Both the position numbers and the translations under genes were made by a program. The notes beneath the pieces were generated by a model, which saw nothing but the letters and a program-made list of their open reading frames with translations, was not told the origin of the DNA and did not search any database. DNA of 56,267 nucleotides from NCBI GenBank assembly GCA_002349565.1, contig DEDN01000019.1:1-56267 (forward strand). The letters run 5' to 3'. Positions 16,429-24,611 of this stretch are shown here, one piece after another; within the stretch, counting starts at the first letter, position 1; every line of letters starts with the position of its first letter. The DNA is from Alphaproteobacteria bacterium UBA2903. GTDB taxonomy: Bacteria > Pseudomonadota > Alphaproteobacteria > CAAGCB01 > CAG-977.

Positions 16429-16868
16429 TCGACCTTGAAATCCGCCTGTTCGCAGGGCGCGGTCAAACACAGGCACGGCACGGTGAACAATTCGACCCAC
16501 CAGCGGGCAAGTTCCGCCGCTTTTTCGCCGTCGAAAGCGATATAATCCGCCCCCGCTTCGCCCGCACGCATCGCTTCGTCGCGGGTGGAGCAGACAACGC
16601 CCAGCGCCAAATCGCCCAAAGCCGCTTTGATGTTTTTCAGCCCTTTCGCATACGGAACCTGCACGCCGTCGGCACCCAGCTTTACCGCCAGTTCGGCGTC
16701 GTTTTCAACGATGAAAGCAATGTTTTTGGCTTGCACGGCGGCTTTGATTTCGGGCAGGGCGTTCGTGCCTTCGTACAAAAAAGCGTCAGCCGAATCGATT
16801 TTGGCGATTTTGCTTAAAACGTCCGCTTTCAGCCCTGTCGGGCAAATCAAAAAAAGTCCTTGTTTCAT
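16419..16868 (-). CDS. Short thiamine-phosphate synthase-like protein
   Basis: A 149-aa protein related to ThiE/TenI, shorter than the usual 200-220 residues. The later beta/alpha units are recognisable ('AVKLGADGVQVPYA' and 'GVVCSTRDEAMRAGEAGADYIAFDG', corresponding to ThiE GADGVHLG and GVStHt..EA). The early pyrophosphate-binding 'LR.K' segment is not seen, and His-Leu-Gly is replaced by Gln-Val-Pro. Catalytic ThiE activity is therefore doubtful. The start at 16868 follows GGAGG with correct spacing; an upstream in-frame ATG at 16937 lacks one. A cysteine-rich end (PCLCLTAPCEQ) is also unusual. Confidence 0.7.
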   Translation of the reverse strand: MKQGLFLICPTGLKADVLSKIAKIDSADAFLYEGTNALPEIKAAVQAKNIAFIVENDAELAVKLGADGVQVPYAKGLKNIKAALGDLALGVVCSTRDEAMRAGEAGADYIAFDGEKAAELARWWVELFTVPCLCLTAPCEQADFKVERL

Positions 16869-16919
16869 CGTATCCTCCGTTGACAAAGGGGATTGTCGCA
16901 TCAAATCGTCAATAAATCG

Positions 16920-16948
16920 TTGCACAACGGACGGCAAAATCTTAATCT
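16920..16948 (+). promoter_or_regulatory. Promoter of the coiled-coil/zapA operon
   Basis: TTGCAC and TAATCT are separated by 17 bases, about 30 bases before the GTG start of the coiled-coil gene. Confidence 0.5.
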
Positions 16949-16981
16949 TGGAGCAAAGTTTTTACAAACGGGGATGAAACG

Positions 16982-17617
16982 GTGAATTTGAACGAACGGC
17001 TGCAAACGGCTTTGGAAAGTTTGGCGCAGGCGGCGCAGAAGTTGGAAACGGCGGGGGAAAAGCTGGCGCAGGAACGCACGCAGTCCGCCGCCGTGCGGGC
17101 GAAAAACGATGCGCTTTTCACGCAGGTCGAAACGCTGACCGCACAGCTGGAACAGGCGCGGCAAAGCGAATCGGAAAACGCCGAACTGAAAGCCCAAATC
17201 GGTGATTTGACCGCCGCGCGCAACCGCTTGATCGCCGAAAAAAATCAGCTGCTGACCGAACGCGAGCAGTTCAAAAAATTCCGCGAAACATGGGCTGCCG
17301 AACGCCCCGCTTTGATTAAAGCCAAAGAGGACGCGGAAAACGAATTGCGCAGCTTTGCGCAAACCGCGGGCGAATCGGCGGACAACGGCGAACTGGTCGC
17401 CGCTAAAGCGCAAATCGAATCGCTGAAGCGGCTGGTTGCCGAACTGGAAAACGAAAAGAACGCGTTGGCTTCGGAAAAGGAGCGAATCGCCGTTGAACGC
17501 GACGGCATTCAGACCGCTTTCGCCGAAATCAAGGAAACAACCCGCCAAGCCGCCGAACGGCTGGATTCGACGCTTGAAGAACTGCGCATTTTAAAGGGAG
17601 AATCGTCCGATGGCTGA
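16982..17617 (+). CDS. Coiled-coil protein upstream of ZapA (ZauP-like candidate)
   Basis: A 211-aa protein that is almost entirely heptad-patterned helix (Glu/Ala/Leu/Lys/Gln-rich, no glycine breaks except around residue 130-135). It has no signal peptide or membrane segment. It starts with GTG after a GGGG-rich ribosome-binding site, and its end overlaps the zapA start by 8 bases. In Caulobacter a coiled-coil protein encoded directly upstream of zapA (ZauP) partners ZapA in Z-ring focusing. Position and composition suggest the same role here, but this is inference because sequence identity cannot be judged for a coiled coil. Confidence 0.75.
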   Translation: MNLNERLQTALESLAQAAQKLETAGEKLAQERTQSAAVRAKNDALFTQVETLTAQLEQARQSESENAELKAQIGDLTAARNRLIAEKNQLLTEREQFKKFRETWAAERPALIKAKEDAENELRSFAQTAGESADNGELVAAKAQIESLKRLVAELENEKNALASEKERIAVERDGIQTAFAEIKETTRQAAERLDSTLEELRILKGESSDG

Positions 17618-17933
17618 AGTGACTTTGACAATCGGCGGACGCAAATACACGATGATGTGCGCCGACGGACAGGAAGACCAACTGCTGAAACTGGCAAATG
17701 CGCTGGATGACAAAGTGGCGATGCTCAACAGCCGCCGTCCGATGCCCGAAAACATGGGGCTGGTCATGGGCGCGCTGATGCTGGCAAGCGATTTGTCCGA
17801 ACAGAGCGAAGCCGCCGCCCGATTGGAACGCGAAAGCGCGATTACATCCGAAGTTGTGGAGCATGCCGCCCAAATGGTGGAAAAAGCGGCAGAGCGGATT
17901 TCAGCTCTTGCCGAAACGATGGAAAATGCGTAA
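17610..17933 (+). CDS. zapA: Cell division protein ZapA
   Basis: A 107-aa ZapA. It has the N-terminal globular domain ('VTLTIGGRKYTMMCADGQEDQLLKLANALDDKVAML') and a C-terminal coiled coil that drives tetramerisation. ZapA bundles FtsZ protofilaments at the division site. It overlaps the upstream coiled-coil gene by 8 bases and is followed at once by 6S RNA and 5-formyl-THF cyclo-ligase, a gene order conserved widely in Proteobacteria. Confidence 0.93.
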   Translation: MAEVTLTIGGRKYTMMCADGQEDQLLKLANALDDKVAMLNSRRPMPENMGLVMGALMLASDLSEQSEAAARLERESAITSEVVEHAAQMVEKAAERISALAETMENA

Positions 17934-17936
17934 ACT
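17908..17936 (+). promoter_or_regulatory. Promoter of 6S RNA inside the zapA 3' end
   Basis: TTGCCG and TAAACT are separated by exactly 17 bases; the -10 box contains the zapA stop codon. The predicted start, about seven bases downstream, coincides with the first paired base of the 6S terminal stem. Confidence 0.65.
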
Positions 17937-17942
17937 GTTGCG

Positions 17943-18128
17943 CGGAAGACTTCTTGACGCGTGAGGATCCCGCAGGTACTCGGGGCCAACGTTTAAAATA
18001 TAGGGGACTGTCCCTGCCGTCAGCCAATGAGCTTTCGTTAGTTCAGCGGGGGCGGTATATGGTTCCCACCTATTCCAAGCGGCCCACGCGACGCGTGAGT
18101 TGATTCCACGGTCGAAGCAGTCTTCCTT
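17943..18128 (+). ncRNA. ssrS: 6S RNA
   Basis: A non-coding stretch of about 186 nt between zapA and 5-formyl-THF cyclo-ligase, the classical place of ssrS. The ends pair into a long closing stem: 17944-17958 (GGAAGACTTCTTGAC) with 18111-18126 (GTCGAAGCAGTCTTCC). The interior contains GC-rich blocks compatible with the large central bubble and apical hairpin that mimic an open promoter. 6S RNA binds the housekeeping RNA polymerase in stationary phase. The assignment rests on position, closing stem, size and a matching promoter; exact ends are estimated. Confidence 0.85.
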
Positions 18129-18149
18129 GATTTTTCAAAAGGTTCGGGC

Positions 18150-18725
18150 ATGGATTATTCGTTTTTAAAGCATCGTTTGCGCGACGCCGCCGTTCACAAA
18201 CGGGCGGGCTTGGGGGCGGATTTCGCCCAATACGCCGCGCGGGATGTGATGCGGCTTGCCGATTCGCTGCCATTGCCCGAAAATCCTGTGATTTCCGCGT
18301 ATTGGGCTTTGAAAACCGAGCTGGATTTGCGCCCTTTGATGACCGCTTTTTACAACAAAGGCGTGCCTGTTTGCCTGCCCGTCGTCGTGGGCAAGCGCGA
18401 ATCGCTGCTGTTCCGCCTGTGGTCGCCTCAAGCCGAGCTGGTCAAAGGGCTTTACGGCACGGAACAGCCCGATGAAAAATATGAAACCGTCGAACCGAAT
18501 GTTCTGTTTCTGCCTTTGCTGGCGTTTGACAGGCAGGGGGGACGGCTGGGATACGGCGGCGGTTTTTATGACAGAACCGTGCATGAACTGCGGGTGAAAA
18601 ATCCCGAAGTCATCGTTGTCGGAACGGGCTTTTCGGCGCAGGAAATCGACGAAGTCCCCGTCGAGGACACCGACGAAAAAATGGACTGGATTTTAACGGA
18701 ATCCGAATTGATAAAGGTTAAGTGA
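18150..18725 (+). CDS. ygfA: 5-formyltetrahydrofolate cyclo-ligase
   Basis: A 191-aa enzyme that converts 5-formyl-THF to 5,10-methenyl-THF with ATP. Signature elements are 'SAYWALKTELDLRPL', 'LLFRLWSP', 'NVLFLPLLAFDRQGGRLGYGGGFYDR' (the ATP-binding G-R-L-G-Y-G-G-G-F-Y-D motif) and a late 'VGTGFSAQEIDEVPVEDTDEKMDWILTE'. The length is normal. It is co-located with 6S RNA, probably read through from it, and is followed 4 bases later by the YmdB-like gene. Confidence 0.94.
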   Translation: MDYSFLKHRLRDAAVHKRAGLGADFAQYAARDVMRLADSLPLPENPVISAYWALKTELDLRPLMTAFYNKGVPVCLPVVVGKRESLLFRLWSPQAELVKGLYGTEQPDEKYETVEPNVLFLPLLAFDRQGGRLGYGGGFYDRTVHELRVKNPEVIVVGTGFSAQEIDEVPVEDTDEKMDWILTESELIKVK

Positions 18726-18729
18726 ACTT

Positions 18730-19545
18730 ATGCGTATTTTGTTTTTGGGCGATGTCGTCGGTCAAAGCGGCAGAAAGCTGGTTGTTGACACTTTACCCGA
18801 TTTCAGGCGGAAATACCGCGTTGATTTCGTTATCGTCAACGGCGACAACGCCGCTCACGGCTTCGGGCTGACTCCGGGGATTTGCCGCGACTTGTTTTCG
18901 GCGGGGGCGGACGTCATCACGACGGGCAATCACGGTTGGGAGCATCCCGACATCCGTCCTTTGCTGAACGAAGAGCCGCGCTTGGTGCGTCCCGCCAATT
19001 TCCCGAACGGCGCGCCGGGGGCGGGGTGCGGCTTTTACACTTTGCCCGACGGGCGCAAGGTCGGCGTCATGCATGTTCAGGGGCGCGTTTACATGGAAGC
19101 GACGGACAATCCGTTCAAAGCCGTCGGCGACTGGACGGAACGGCTGAAGCTGGGACGCGACGCGCAGGCGATGGTTGTCGATATTCACGGCGAAGCAACC
19201 AGTGAAAAGATGGCTTTGGGGCAGTTTTGCGACGGCAAAGTCAGCTTGGTCGTCGGATCGCACACGCATATTCCGACGGCGGACGCGCAGATTTTGCCGA
19301 ACGGCACGGCGTATCTGACCGACGCGGGGATGTGCGGCTGTTTCGATTCCGTCATCGGCATGGATAAAAAAGAACCCATCAGCCGCTTTGTAACAGGCTT
19401 GCGCAACGAAAAATTCCAGCCCGTCAAAGGCGACGCGACCGTTTGCGGCGTTTTAATCGATACGAACGACAAAACGGGCTTGGCTGAAAGAATTTATATG
19501 ATTCGGTACGGCGGACGCCTACAGGAATCTTTACCGCCGCTTTAA
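18730..19545 (+). CDS. ymdB: YmdB family metallophosphoesterase
   Basis: A 271-aa calcineurin-like phosphoesterase of the TIGR00282/YmdB type, with metal ligands in 'FLGDVVGQSGRKLV', 'VIVNGDNAAHGFG', 'ITTGNHGWEH', 'VDIHGEATSEK' and 'VVGSHTHIPTADAQILP'. Bacillus YmdB is a 2',3'-cyclic nucleotide phosphodiesterase; the role in alphaproteobacteria is not established. It directly follows ygfA and precedes yebC, an order common in this class. Confidence 0.92.
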   Translation: MRILFLGDVVGQSGRKLVVDTLPDFRRKYRVDFVIVNGDNAAHGFGLTPGICRDLFSAGADVITTGNHGWEHPDIRPLLNEEPRLVRPANFPNGAPGAGCGFYTLPDGRKVGVMHVQGRVYMEATDNPFKAVGDWTERLKLGRDAQAMVVDIHGEATSEKMALGQFCDGKVSLVVGSHTHIPTADAQILPNGTAYLTDAGMCGCFDSVIGMDKKEPISRFVTGLRNEKFQPVKGDATVCGVLIDTNDKTGLAERIYMIRYGGRLQESLPPL

Positions 19546-19600
19546 AAAGTGGTAAAAGAGTGTCGAAATTTGTTTTAACCTCAATGATCCGAGGAGTGTT

Positions 19601-20350
19601 ATGTCTGGTCATTCACAATTTAAAAATATCATGCACCGCAAAGGCGCGCAGGACAAAATCCGCGCCCGCACGTTTTCCAAACTGGGCCGTGAAATCACGG
19701 TAGCCGCGAAATCGGGACTGCCCGATCCCGCGTACAACCCGCGTTTGCGCGCCGCCATTGCCGCCGCGCGCGCCGAAAATATGCCCAAGGACAACATCAA
19801 ACGCGCGATTGAAAAAGCCGCCGCGGGCGATGCCGCAAACTACGAAGAAATCCGCTACGAAGGATTCGGTCCGGGCAATGTCGCCGTCATCGTCGAAGCG
19901 TTGACCGACAACCCCAAGCGCACCGCTCCCATCGTCCGTTCGATTTTCGGCAAAGCGGGCTGTGTCATGGGTGAAACGGGTTCCGTTGCGTTCAATTTCC
20001 AGCGTGTCGGCTTGATTGAATATCCCGCTTCTGTCGCCGAAGCCGACGCGATGTTTGAAGCCGCTTTGGAAGCAGGCGCGGACGATGTCGAATCCGACGA
20101 AGAAACGCACCGCATTTTGTGCGCTCCCGACGATTTGGGCGCGGTTCGAGAAGCGCTGGAAGCCAAGTTCGACACACCGACCGTTTGCCGTTTCGATTGG
20201 AAACCGCTGGTCGAAGCCGAACTGACCGATGTCGATGTCGCCAAGAAGTTCTTTGATTTCGTAGAAACCTTGAATGACGAGGAAGACGTTCAGCGCGTTG
20301 CCTCAAACGTTTCCGTTTCCGACGAAATCATGGCGAAACTGGAAGACTGA
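19601..20350 (+). CDS. yebC: YebC/PmpR family protein
   Basis: A 249-aa YebC with the invariant N-terminus 'MSGHSQFKNIMHRKGAQDKIRARTFSKLGREI' followed by 'AENMPKDNIKRAIEKA' and 'YEGFGPGNVAVIVEALTDNPKRT'. Members bind DNA as regulators, and some act at the ribosome on proline-run stalling, which would complement the EF-P found 5 kb away. It lies directly before ruvC, the usual alphaproteobacterial arrangement. GAGGAG precedes the ATG. Confidence 0.96.
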   Translation: MSGHSQFKNIMHRKGAQDKIRARTFSKLGREITVAAKSGLPDPAYNPRLRAAIAAARAENMPKDNIKRAIEKAAAGDAANYEEIRYEGFGPGNVAVIVEALTDNPKRTAPIVRSIFGKAGCVMGETGSVAFNFQRVGLIEYPASVAEADAMFEAALEAGADDVESDEETHRILCAPDDLGAVREALEAKFDTPTVCRFDWKPLVEAELTDVDVAKKFFDFVETLNDEEDVQRVASNVSVSDEIMAKLED

Positions 20351-20352
20351 TT

Positions 20353-20871
20353 TTGGGAAAAACCGTGCGGATTTTGGGGCTTGACCCCGGCTTGCGCCAT
20401 ACGGGTTGGGCTGTTCTGGACAGCTGTGATTCGCGGCTGACGTTTGTCGGGGCGGGCGTTGCCGATTCGACCGACGGCTTGTCGCTGGCGGAACGGCTGG
20501 CGGAGCTTCATGCCAAAATTCGCGCGGTTGTTTCCGAATTCGCCCCGAACGAAGCGGCAATCGAAGAAACGTTCGTCAACAAAAATCCGACTTCGACGCT
20601 GAAATTGGGGCAGGCGCGCGGCGTTGTGCTGCTCGCCCCCGCGGAATCGGGCATTCCCGTTTCCGAATACACGCCCAACCAAATCAAAAAAGCCGTCGTC
20701 GGCGCGGGACATGCCGAAAAACACCAGGTCGATATGATGGTGCATACGCTTGTTCCCGCGGCGGGTAAACTGCGTCCCGACGCGGCGGACGCTTTGGCGG
20801 CGGCGATTTGTCATTCTTATATGCGCGTCGCGGCGGCGCGCCTGAACGCACTGGCGGAGCTGATGAAATGA
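20353..20871 (+). CDS. ruvC: Holliday junction endonuclease RuvC
   Basis: A 172-aa resolvase with the RNase H-like acidic residues visible: 'ILGLDPGLRHTGWAVLD' (first Asp), 'AAIEETFVNKNPTSTLKLGQARG' (Glu) and 'RPDAADALAAAICH' (two Asp). It cleaves Holliday junctions after RuvAB migration. The start is a TTG two bases after the yebC stop; a GTG four codons in is an alternative. The stop overlaps the ruvA ATG as ATGA. Confidence 0.96.
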   Translation: MGKTVRILGLDPGLRHTGWAVLDSCDSRLTFVGAGVADSTDGLSLAERLAELHAKIRAVVSEFAPNEAAIEETFVNKNPTSTLKLGQARGVVLLAPAESGIPVSEYTPNQIKKAVVGAGHAEKHQVDMMVHTLVPAAGKLRPDAADALAAAICHSYMRVAAARLNALAELMK

Positions 20872-21479
20872 TAGCCAAACTGCGGGGAATCCTTGATTCG
20901 ACGGGGGACGGTTTTTTGATTTTGGACGTGAACGGCGTGGGATACCGCGTGTTCTGTTCCAACAAAACGTTGGCGAAGCTGCCCGCGGCGGGACAGTCCG
21001 CGTCTTTGCTGATTGAAACCCAAGTGCGCGAAGACGCGATACGGCTTATCGGCTTTGCGGACGCGGTGGAAAAAAGCTGGTATCTGCTGTTAAGCGGCGT
21101 GCAGGGTGTCGGAACGAAAGTCGCTTTGGCGATTTTGTCCGTGCTGAGTCCGACGGAGCTGTCCATGGCGATTGCGTCGGGCGATTCCAAAACGATAACG
21201 CGCGCCCCCGGCGTGGGACCCAAGCTTGCCGTCCGTATCGCGACGGAATTAAAGGGCAAAACGGGCGGCATGGTGTCGGCGGCGGGGACGGACACGCCGT
21301 CGGGCGAAGTCATCCAAGGCGGCAATAATGCCGTGTCGGACGCCGTGTCGGCTTTGGTAAATTTGGGCTATGCCCGCATGGACGCCGCGATGGCGGTCGC
21401 CAAATCGTTTAAACAACGCGGAGAATCGGCGCAGGTCGGCGATTTGATTCGCGACGCTTTGAAAGAATTTGCGCCATGA
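20868..21479 (+). CDS. ruvA: Holliday junction DNA helicase subunit RuvA
   Basis: A 203-aa RuvA: an OB-fold start 'MIAKLRGILDSTGDGFLILDVNGVGYRVF', helix-hairpin-helix motifs ('LLSGVQGVGTKVALAIL' and 'APGVGPKLAVRIATELKGK') and the C-terminal RuvB-contacting domain ('AVSDAVSALVNLGYARMDAAMAVAKS'). It starts at the ATG overlapping the ruvC stop and ends overlapping ruvB by four bases. Confidence 0.96.
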   Translation: MIAKLRGILDSTGDGFLILDVNGVGYRVFCSNKTLAKLPAAGQSASLLIETQVREDAIRLIGFADAVEKSWYLLLSGVQGVGTKVALAILSVLSPTELSMAIASGDSKTITRAPGVGPKLAVRIATELKGKTGGMVSAAGTDTPSGEVIQGGNNAVSDAVSALVNLGYARMDAAMAVAKSFKQRGESAQVGDLIRDALKEFAP

Positions 21480-22504
21480 CCGAAGAAAGAATCATTTCCC
21501 CCGTCAAACGCGACGGCGACGACGATCTTGTCAAACTGCGCCCGCAGACATTGGCGGACTTTACGGGGCAACGGAACGTTTGCGACAATCTGAAAGTGTT
21601 TGTCACGGCGGCGTTGACGCGCGGCGAAGCGCTTGACCATATTTTGTTTTTCGGACCTCCCGGGTTGGGCAAGACGACTTTGGCGCAGATTGTCGCGCAC
21701 GAGTTGGGCGTCGGTTTTCGCGCCACGTCCGCGCCGATGATTTCCAAAGCGGGCGATTTGGCGGCGATTTTGACAAATCTGGAAAAGAACGACGTCCTTT
21801 TTATTGATGAAATTCATCGCTTGAACCCCGCGATAGAGGAAGTCCTTTATTCCGCGATGGAGGATTTTCAGCTGGACTTGATTATCGGCGAAGGACCTGC
21901 GGCGCGGTCGGTGCGCATTGATTTGCAGCCGTTTACGCTGATTGGCGCGACGACGCGGTCGGGATTGCTGACGCAGCCTTTGCGCGACCGTTTCGGGATT
22001 CCTTTGCGGCTGGATTTTTACGAACCCGCCGATTTGGAAAAGATTGTGACGCGCGGCGCGGGCGTGCTGAATATCGCGATTACCGCGGACGGTGCGCACG
22101 AAATCGCCAAGCGGGCGCGCGGAACGCCGCGTGTCGCGGGGCGGCTGTTGAAGCGGGTGCGCGACTTCGCCGCGTTTGAAGGCAAAAAGGAAATCGACGC
22201 GGCGCTGGCGGACAAAGCGCTGAAACGCTTGGATGTCGATTTATCGGGATTGGATATGATGGACAGGCGGTATTTGGGCTGTATCGCGCACAAATACGCG
22301 GGCGGTCCCGTCGGGGCGGACACGCTTGCCGCCGCTTTGTCCGAAGAACGCGATACAATCGAGGAAGTCATCGAACCGTATCTGCTGCAGCAGGGCTTTA
22401 TCCAAAGAACCGCGCGGGGACGCATGCTGACCGCACTGGGGTTCAAGCATCTGGGACTTCAGCCGCCCGTTTCGGACGGTGCGGATTTGTTTGCAAAACC
22501 GTAG
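21476..22504 (+). CDS. ruvB: Holliday junction DNA helicase RuvB
   Basis: A 342-aa AAA+ motor: 'LRPQTLADFTGQ', Walker A 'FFGPPGLGKTTLA', Walker B 'LFIDEIHRLNPAIEE', sensor 1 'IGATTRSGLLTQPLRDRFG' and the winged-helix end 'VIEPYLLQQGFIQRTARGRMLT'. It drives branch migration with RuvA. The last bases of the gene contain the promoter of the next, unrelated gene. Confidence 0.97.
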   Translation: MTEERIISPVKRDGDDDLVKLRPQTLADFTGQRNVCDNLKVFVTAALTRGEALDHILFFGPPGLGKTTLAQIVAHELGVGFRATSAPMISKAGDLAAILTNLEKNDVLFIDEIHRLNPAIEEVLYSAMEDFQLDLIIGEGPAARSVRIDLQPFTLIGATTRSGLLTQPLRDRFGIPLRLDFYEPADLEKIVTRGAGVLNIAITADGAHEIAKRARGTPRVAGRLLKRVRDFAAFEGKKEIDAALADKALKRLDVDLSGLDMMDRRYLGCIAHKYAGGPVGADTLAAALSEERDTIEEVIEPYLLQQGFIQRTARGRMLTALGFKHLGLQPPVSDGADLFAKP

Positions 22505-22519
22505 GTTTTTGTCTAATAT
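22491..22519 (+). promoter_or_regulatory. Promoter of the HExxH protein gene
   Basis: TTGCAA and TAATAT are separated by 17 bases. The -35 box lies inside the end of ruvB, so the accessory gene at 22551 has its own promoter and need not be read through from ruvB. Confidence 0.6.
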
Positions 22520-22550
22520 AGTCCTTAACAACTTTAGAAAGGACTGTATC

Positions 22551-24611
22551 ATGGCTTCGTTTTTGCAACGTATGTTTTCACTTTCTTTGGGCGACTTCAA
22601 AGGGGCGTTCCGCACACAGGATACCGTTAAAATCGAAAAAGATCCGAACGATCCGACCAAAGACATCTTGCGTTTCGGCGACGGAAAGGACGATTATTTC
22701 AAACTGACTGGGTCGCGCGCCGGCAAAGAAAGCATGCGTGAAATCCTGTCGAAAGTCATCGAAAGCCCTACCCAGCTGAAAAAAATCCGCGATCTGCCTT
22801 TGGAAGACCGACCGACTTTGAAAATGGAATTTGCGGGGCTGACGACGGGAGGGTACTGCGACGGCGACGAGATTTGTATGTCGCCGATGGCTGGCACGGG
22901 GTACAAAGCGGCAGGTGTTTTCTGTCATGAATTTCAGCACCAGTACCAGTTTAAAAAGGGGGCTGGGTGCCAGCGCAACGGTTTCAAGTTGTCGGACAAA
23001 ATTTTGGACGACCGTATTATGGAAGCGTCGGCGGATACGGCGCGTTACCAATATCTGTACGAAATGCAGAAAAAACATCCGCAAGCGATTCTATCAGTGT
23101 TGGAAAGTGCGGCATCCATGGAATTAGGCGGTTTTTTTGGTTACGCAAAGGCAAAGCTCAGTGGTAAAAGCGAAACCGAGTGTATATTGGATGGAATGAA
23201 ATCGTATGCGTCCGGTTACATCTACGCAAAAATGTACGAGGAAGGCTATCATCCCAATATCAAGAAAAAAGAGCCGGAAGTTTTGAATTTCGATCGATAT
23301 TCGGACAATGTCCGCGCCATGGTCGGAACGGCATATTCCAAAGCTCAAATAGACGGGCAAGAGTTGGACGAATTTGAAGCGTTCAAATCCCATACCGTCG
23401 GATTAACGGATGAAAAATCCGATGAAGCTTTGGTGCGCAAAACTTTGCGTTCGCCGAAAATCAATTTTGTAACGCCGAATGCCGCCCGCGCGATTACGCG
23501 TTGGGCAAACCATTTGAAAGAAAGCAATACTCCTTGTGCGGAAAATCCCGACAAGCTGAACGTCAGGACGCTGTACGGAATAACGAAAAACAAGGAACGC
23601 GGCGGATTGGGCGGATTGATGTTCAAAGCGAAAAACAAAGTTCTTGCCGCGGTTGATTATTTAAAAAACGGCAAAGACAAAGGAAAACTGGGCGCCCATT
23701 TTCGCGTTTCCGATTACGGAAAGAAATCCGAGCTGATTTTGGAAATGACGGAAAACGGAAAACAAGGGGCAAGCATCAACTTTTTTCCCGACTCTGCGCG
23801 TTCTTATGGGGATTCAACAAAATCACTTGGCTTGGAAAAGGTGAATGAACGCATCGAAACCGCGAAAAAAATGTTCGGCATTTTGATGAAACAGCCCGTT
23901 TTCAAGCGGCAAGTCGAAGAAATGCACAAAAACGGCGTTGAAATCAATTTAAGCTTCAGCGATGCCGTCAAAGAACCGCGCACCATTCAGGGCAACACGA
24001 TTTTGTTGAACCCGCATCAAAAGCCGAAGCAGCTGGCGGATCAGTTCATCAGACAGTTTATGCCCGCTTTGCGCGAAGGCATCGCGGCGAAACAAGTCGA
24101 ACCGAAAACCGAGGCTAAAACCGCCGAACCCAAAGCCGAAGTCAAGCAGGCGGAACCGAAAACGGCGGAAGTCAAGCAAACGCCGAAAGCCGCTGAACCG
24201 CAGCAACCCGAAATCAACGGCGAAGTTTTGCTGAAAATGGTGGATCAGCTGGCTTTCCGCACATCGAATGCGCAAAAATCGGATGATTACTACAAACCGA
24301 CGCCGCTTGAAACAAAGCTGATTGATTCGCTGGCGAAATATTCCAAGGACATGGTGAAATCGGCGGGCATCGATTATCGTTCGGTGCAGGCAAAGCCGTT
24401 CAAGGCGAAGTGTTTGGCGGAATGGGCAAAATCGCCGCAGGGCAAATCCGGCGTGACCAAATTGCTGCAGGCGCACGGGAATATGAAAGCGTTTGAAAAG
24501 CCGCGCGCCAAACAGCCGCTGATGCAGACATTGCAGCAGGGACAGGCAAAGCAGCCGCAGCAGCCCGCCAAACAGGCGGCAGCCGTCAAGCAGGATGCCC
24601 AAGGGCGCTAA
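22551..24611 (+). CDS. Putative zinc metallopeptidase-like protein with HExxH motif
   Basis: A 686-aa protein without signal peptide. Residues 90-165 read like a zincin: 'TTGGYCDGDEICMSP', then 'AAGVFCHEFQHQYQF' with H126-E127-x-x-H130, and a downstream acidic candidate third ligand in 'DDRIMEASADTARYQ' (Glu158). A second region (about 445-520) repeats the same layout ('GNTILLNP', then 'KQLADQFIRQF') but lacks HExxH, suggesting an inactive duplicate. A Lys/Glu/Ala/Pro-rich linker (about 525-560) and a Gln-rich basic tail follow. AAAGGA precedes the ATG; upstream in-frame codons overlap ruvB. It resembles uncharacterised putative metallopeptidases; no substrate can be inferred. The gene sits beside a repeat element and an HNH-like gene. 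Confidence 0.75.
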   Translation: MASFLQRMFSLSLGDFKGAFRTQDTVKIEKDPNDPTKDILRFGDGKDDYFKLTGSRAGKESMREILSKVIESPTQLKKIRDLPLEDRPTLKMEFAGLTTGGYCDGDEICMSPMAGTGYKAAGVFCHEFQHQYQFKKGAGCQRNGFKLSDKILDDRIMEASADTARYQYLYEMQKKHPQAILSVLESAASMELGGFFGYAKAKLSGKSETECILDGMKSYASGYIYAKMYEEGYHPNIKKKEPEVLNFDRYSDNVRAMVGTAYSKAQIDGQELDEFEAFKSHTVGLTDEKSDEALVRKTLRSPKINFVTPNAARAITRWANHLKESNTPCAENPDKLNVRTLYGITKNKERGGLGGLMFKAKNKVLAAVDYLKNGKDKGKLGAHFRVSDYGKKSELILEMTENGKQGASINFFPDSARSYGDSTKSLGLEKVNERIETAKKMFGILMKQPVFKRQVEEMHKNGVEINLSFSDAVKEPRTIQGNTILLNPHQKPKQLADQFIRQFMPALREGIAAKQVEPKTEAKTAEPKAEVKQAEPKTAEVKQTPKAAEPQQPEINGEVLLKMVDQLAFRTSNAQKSDDYYKPTPLETKLIDSLAKYSKDMVKSAGIDYRSVQAKPFKAKCLAEWAKSPQGKSGVTKLLQAHGNMKAFEKPRAKQPLMQTLQQGQAKQPQQPAKQAAAVKQDAQGR

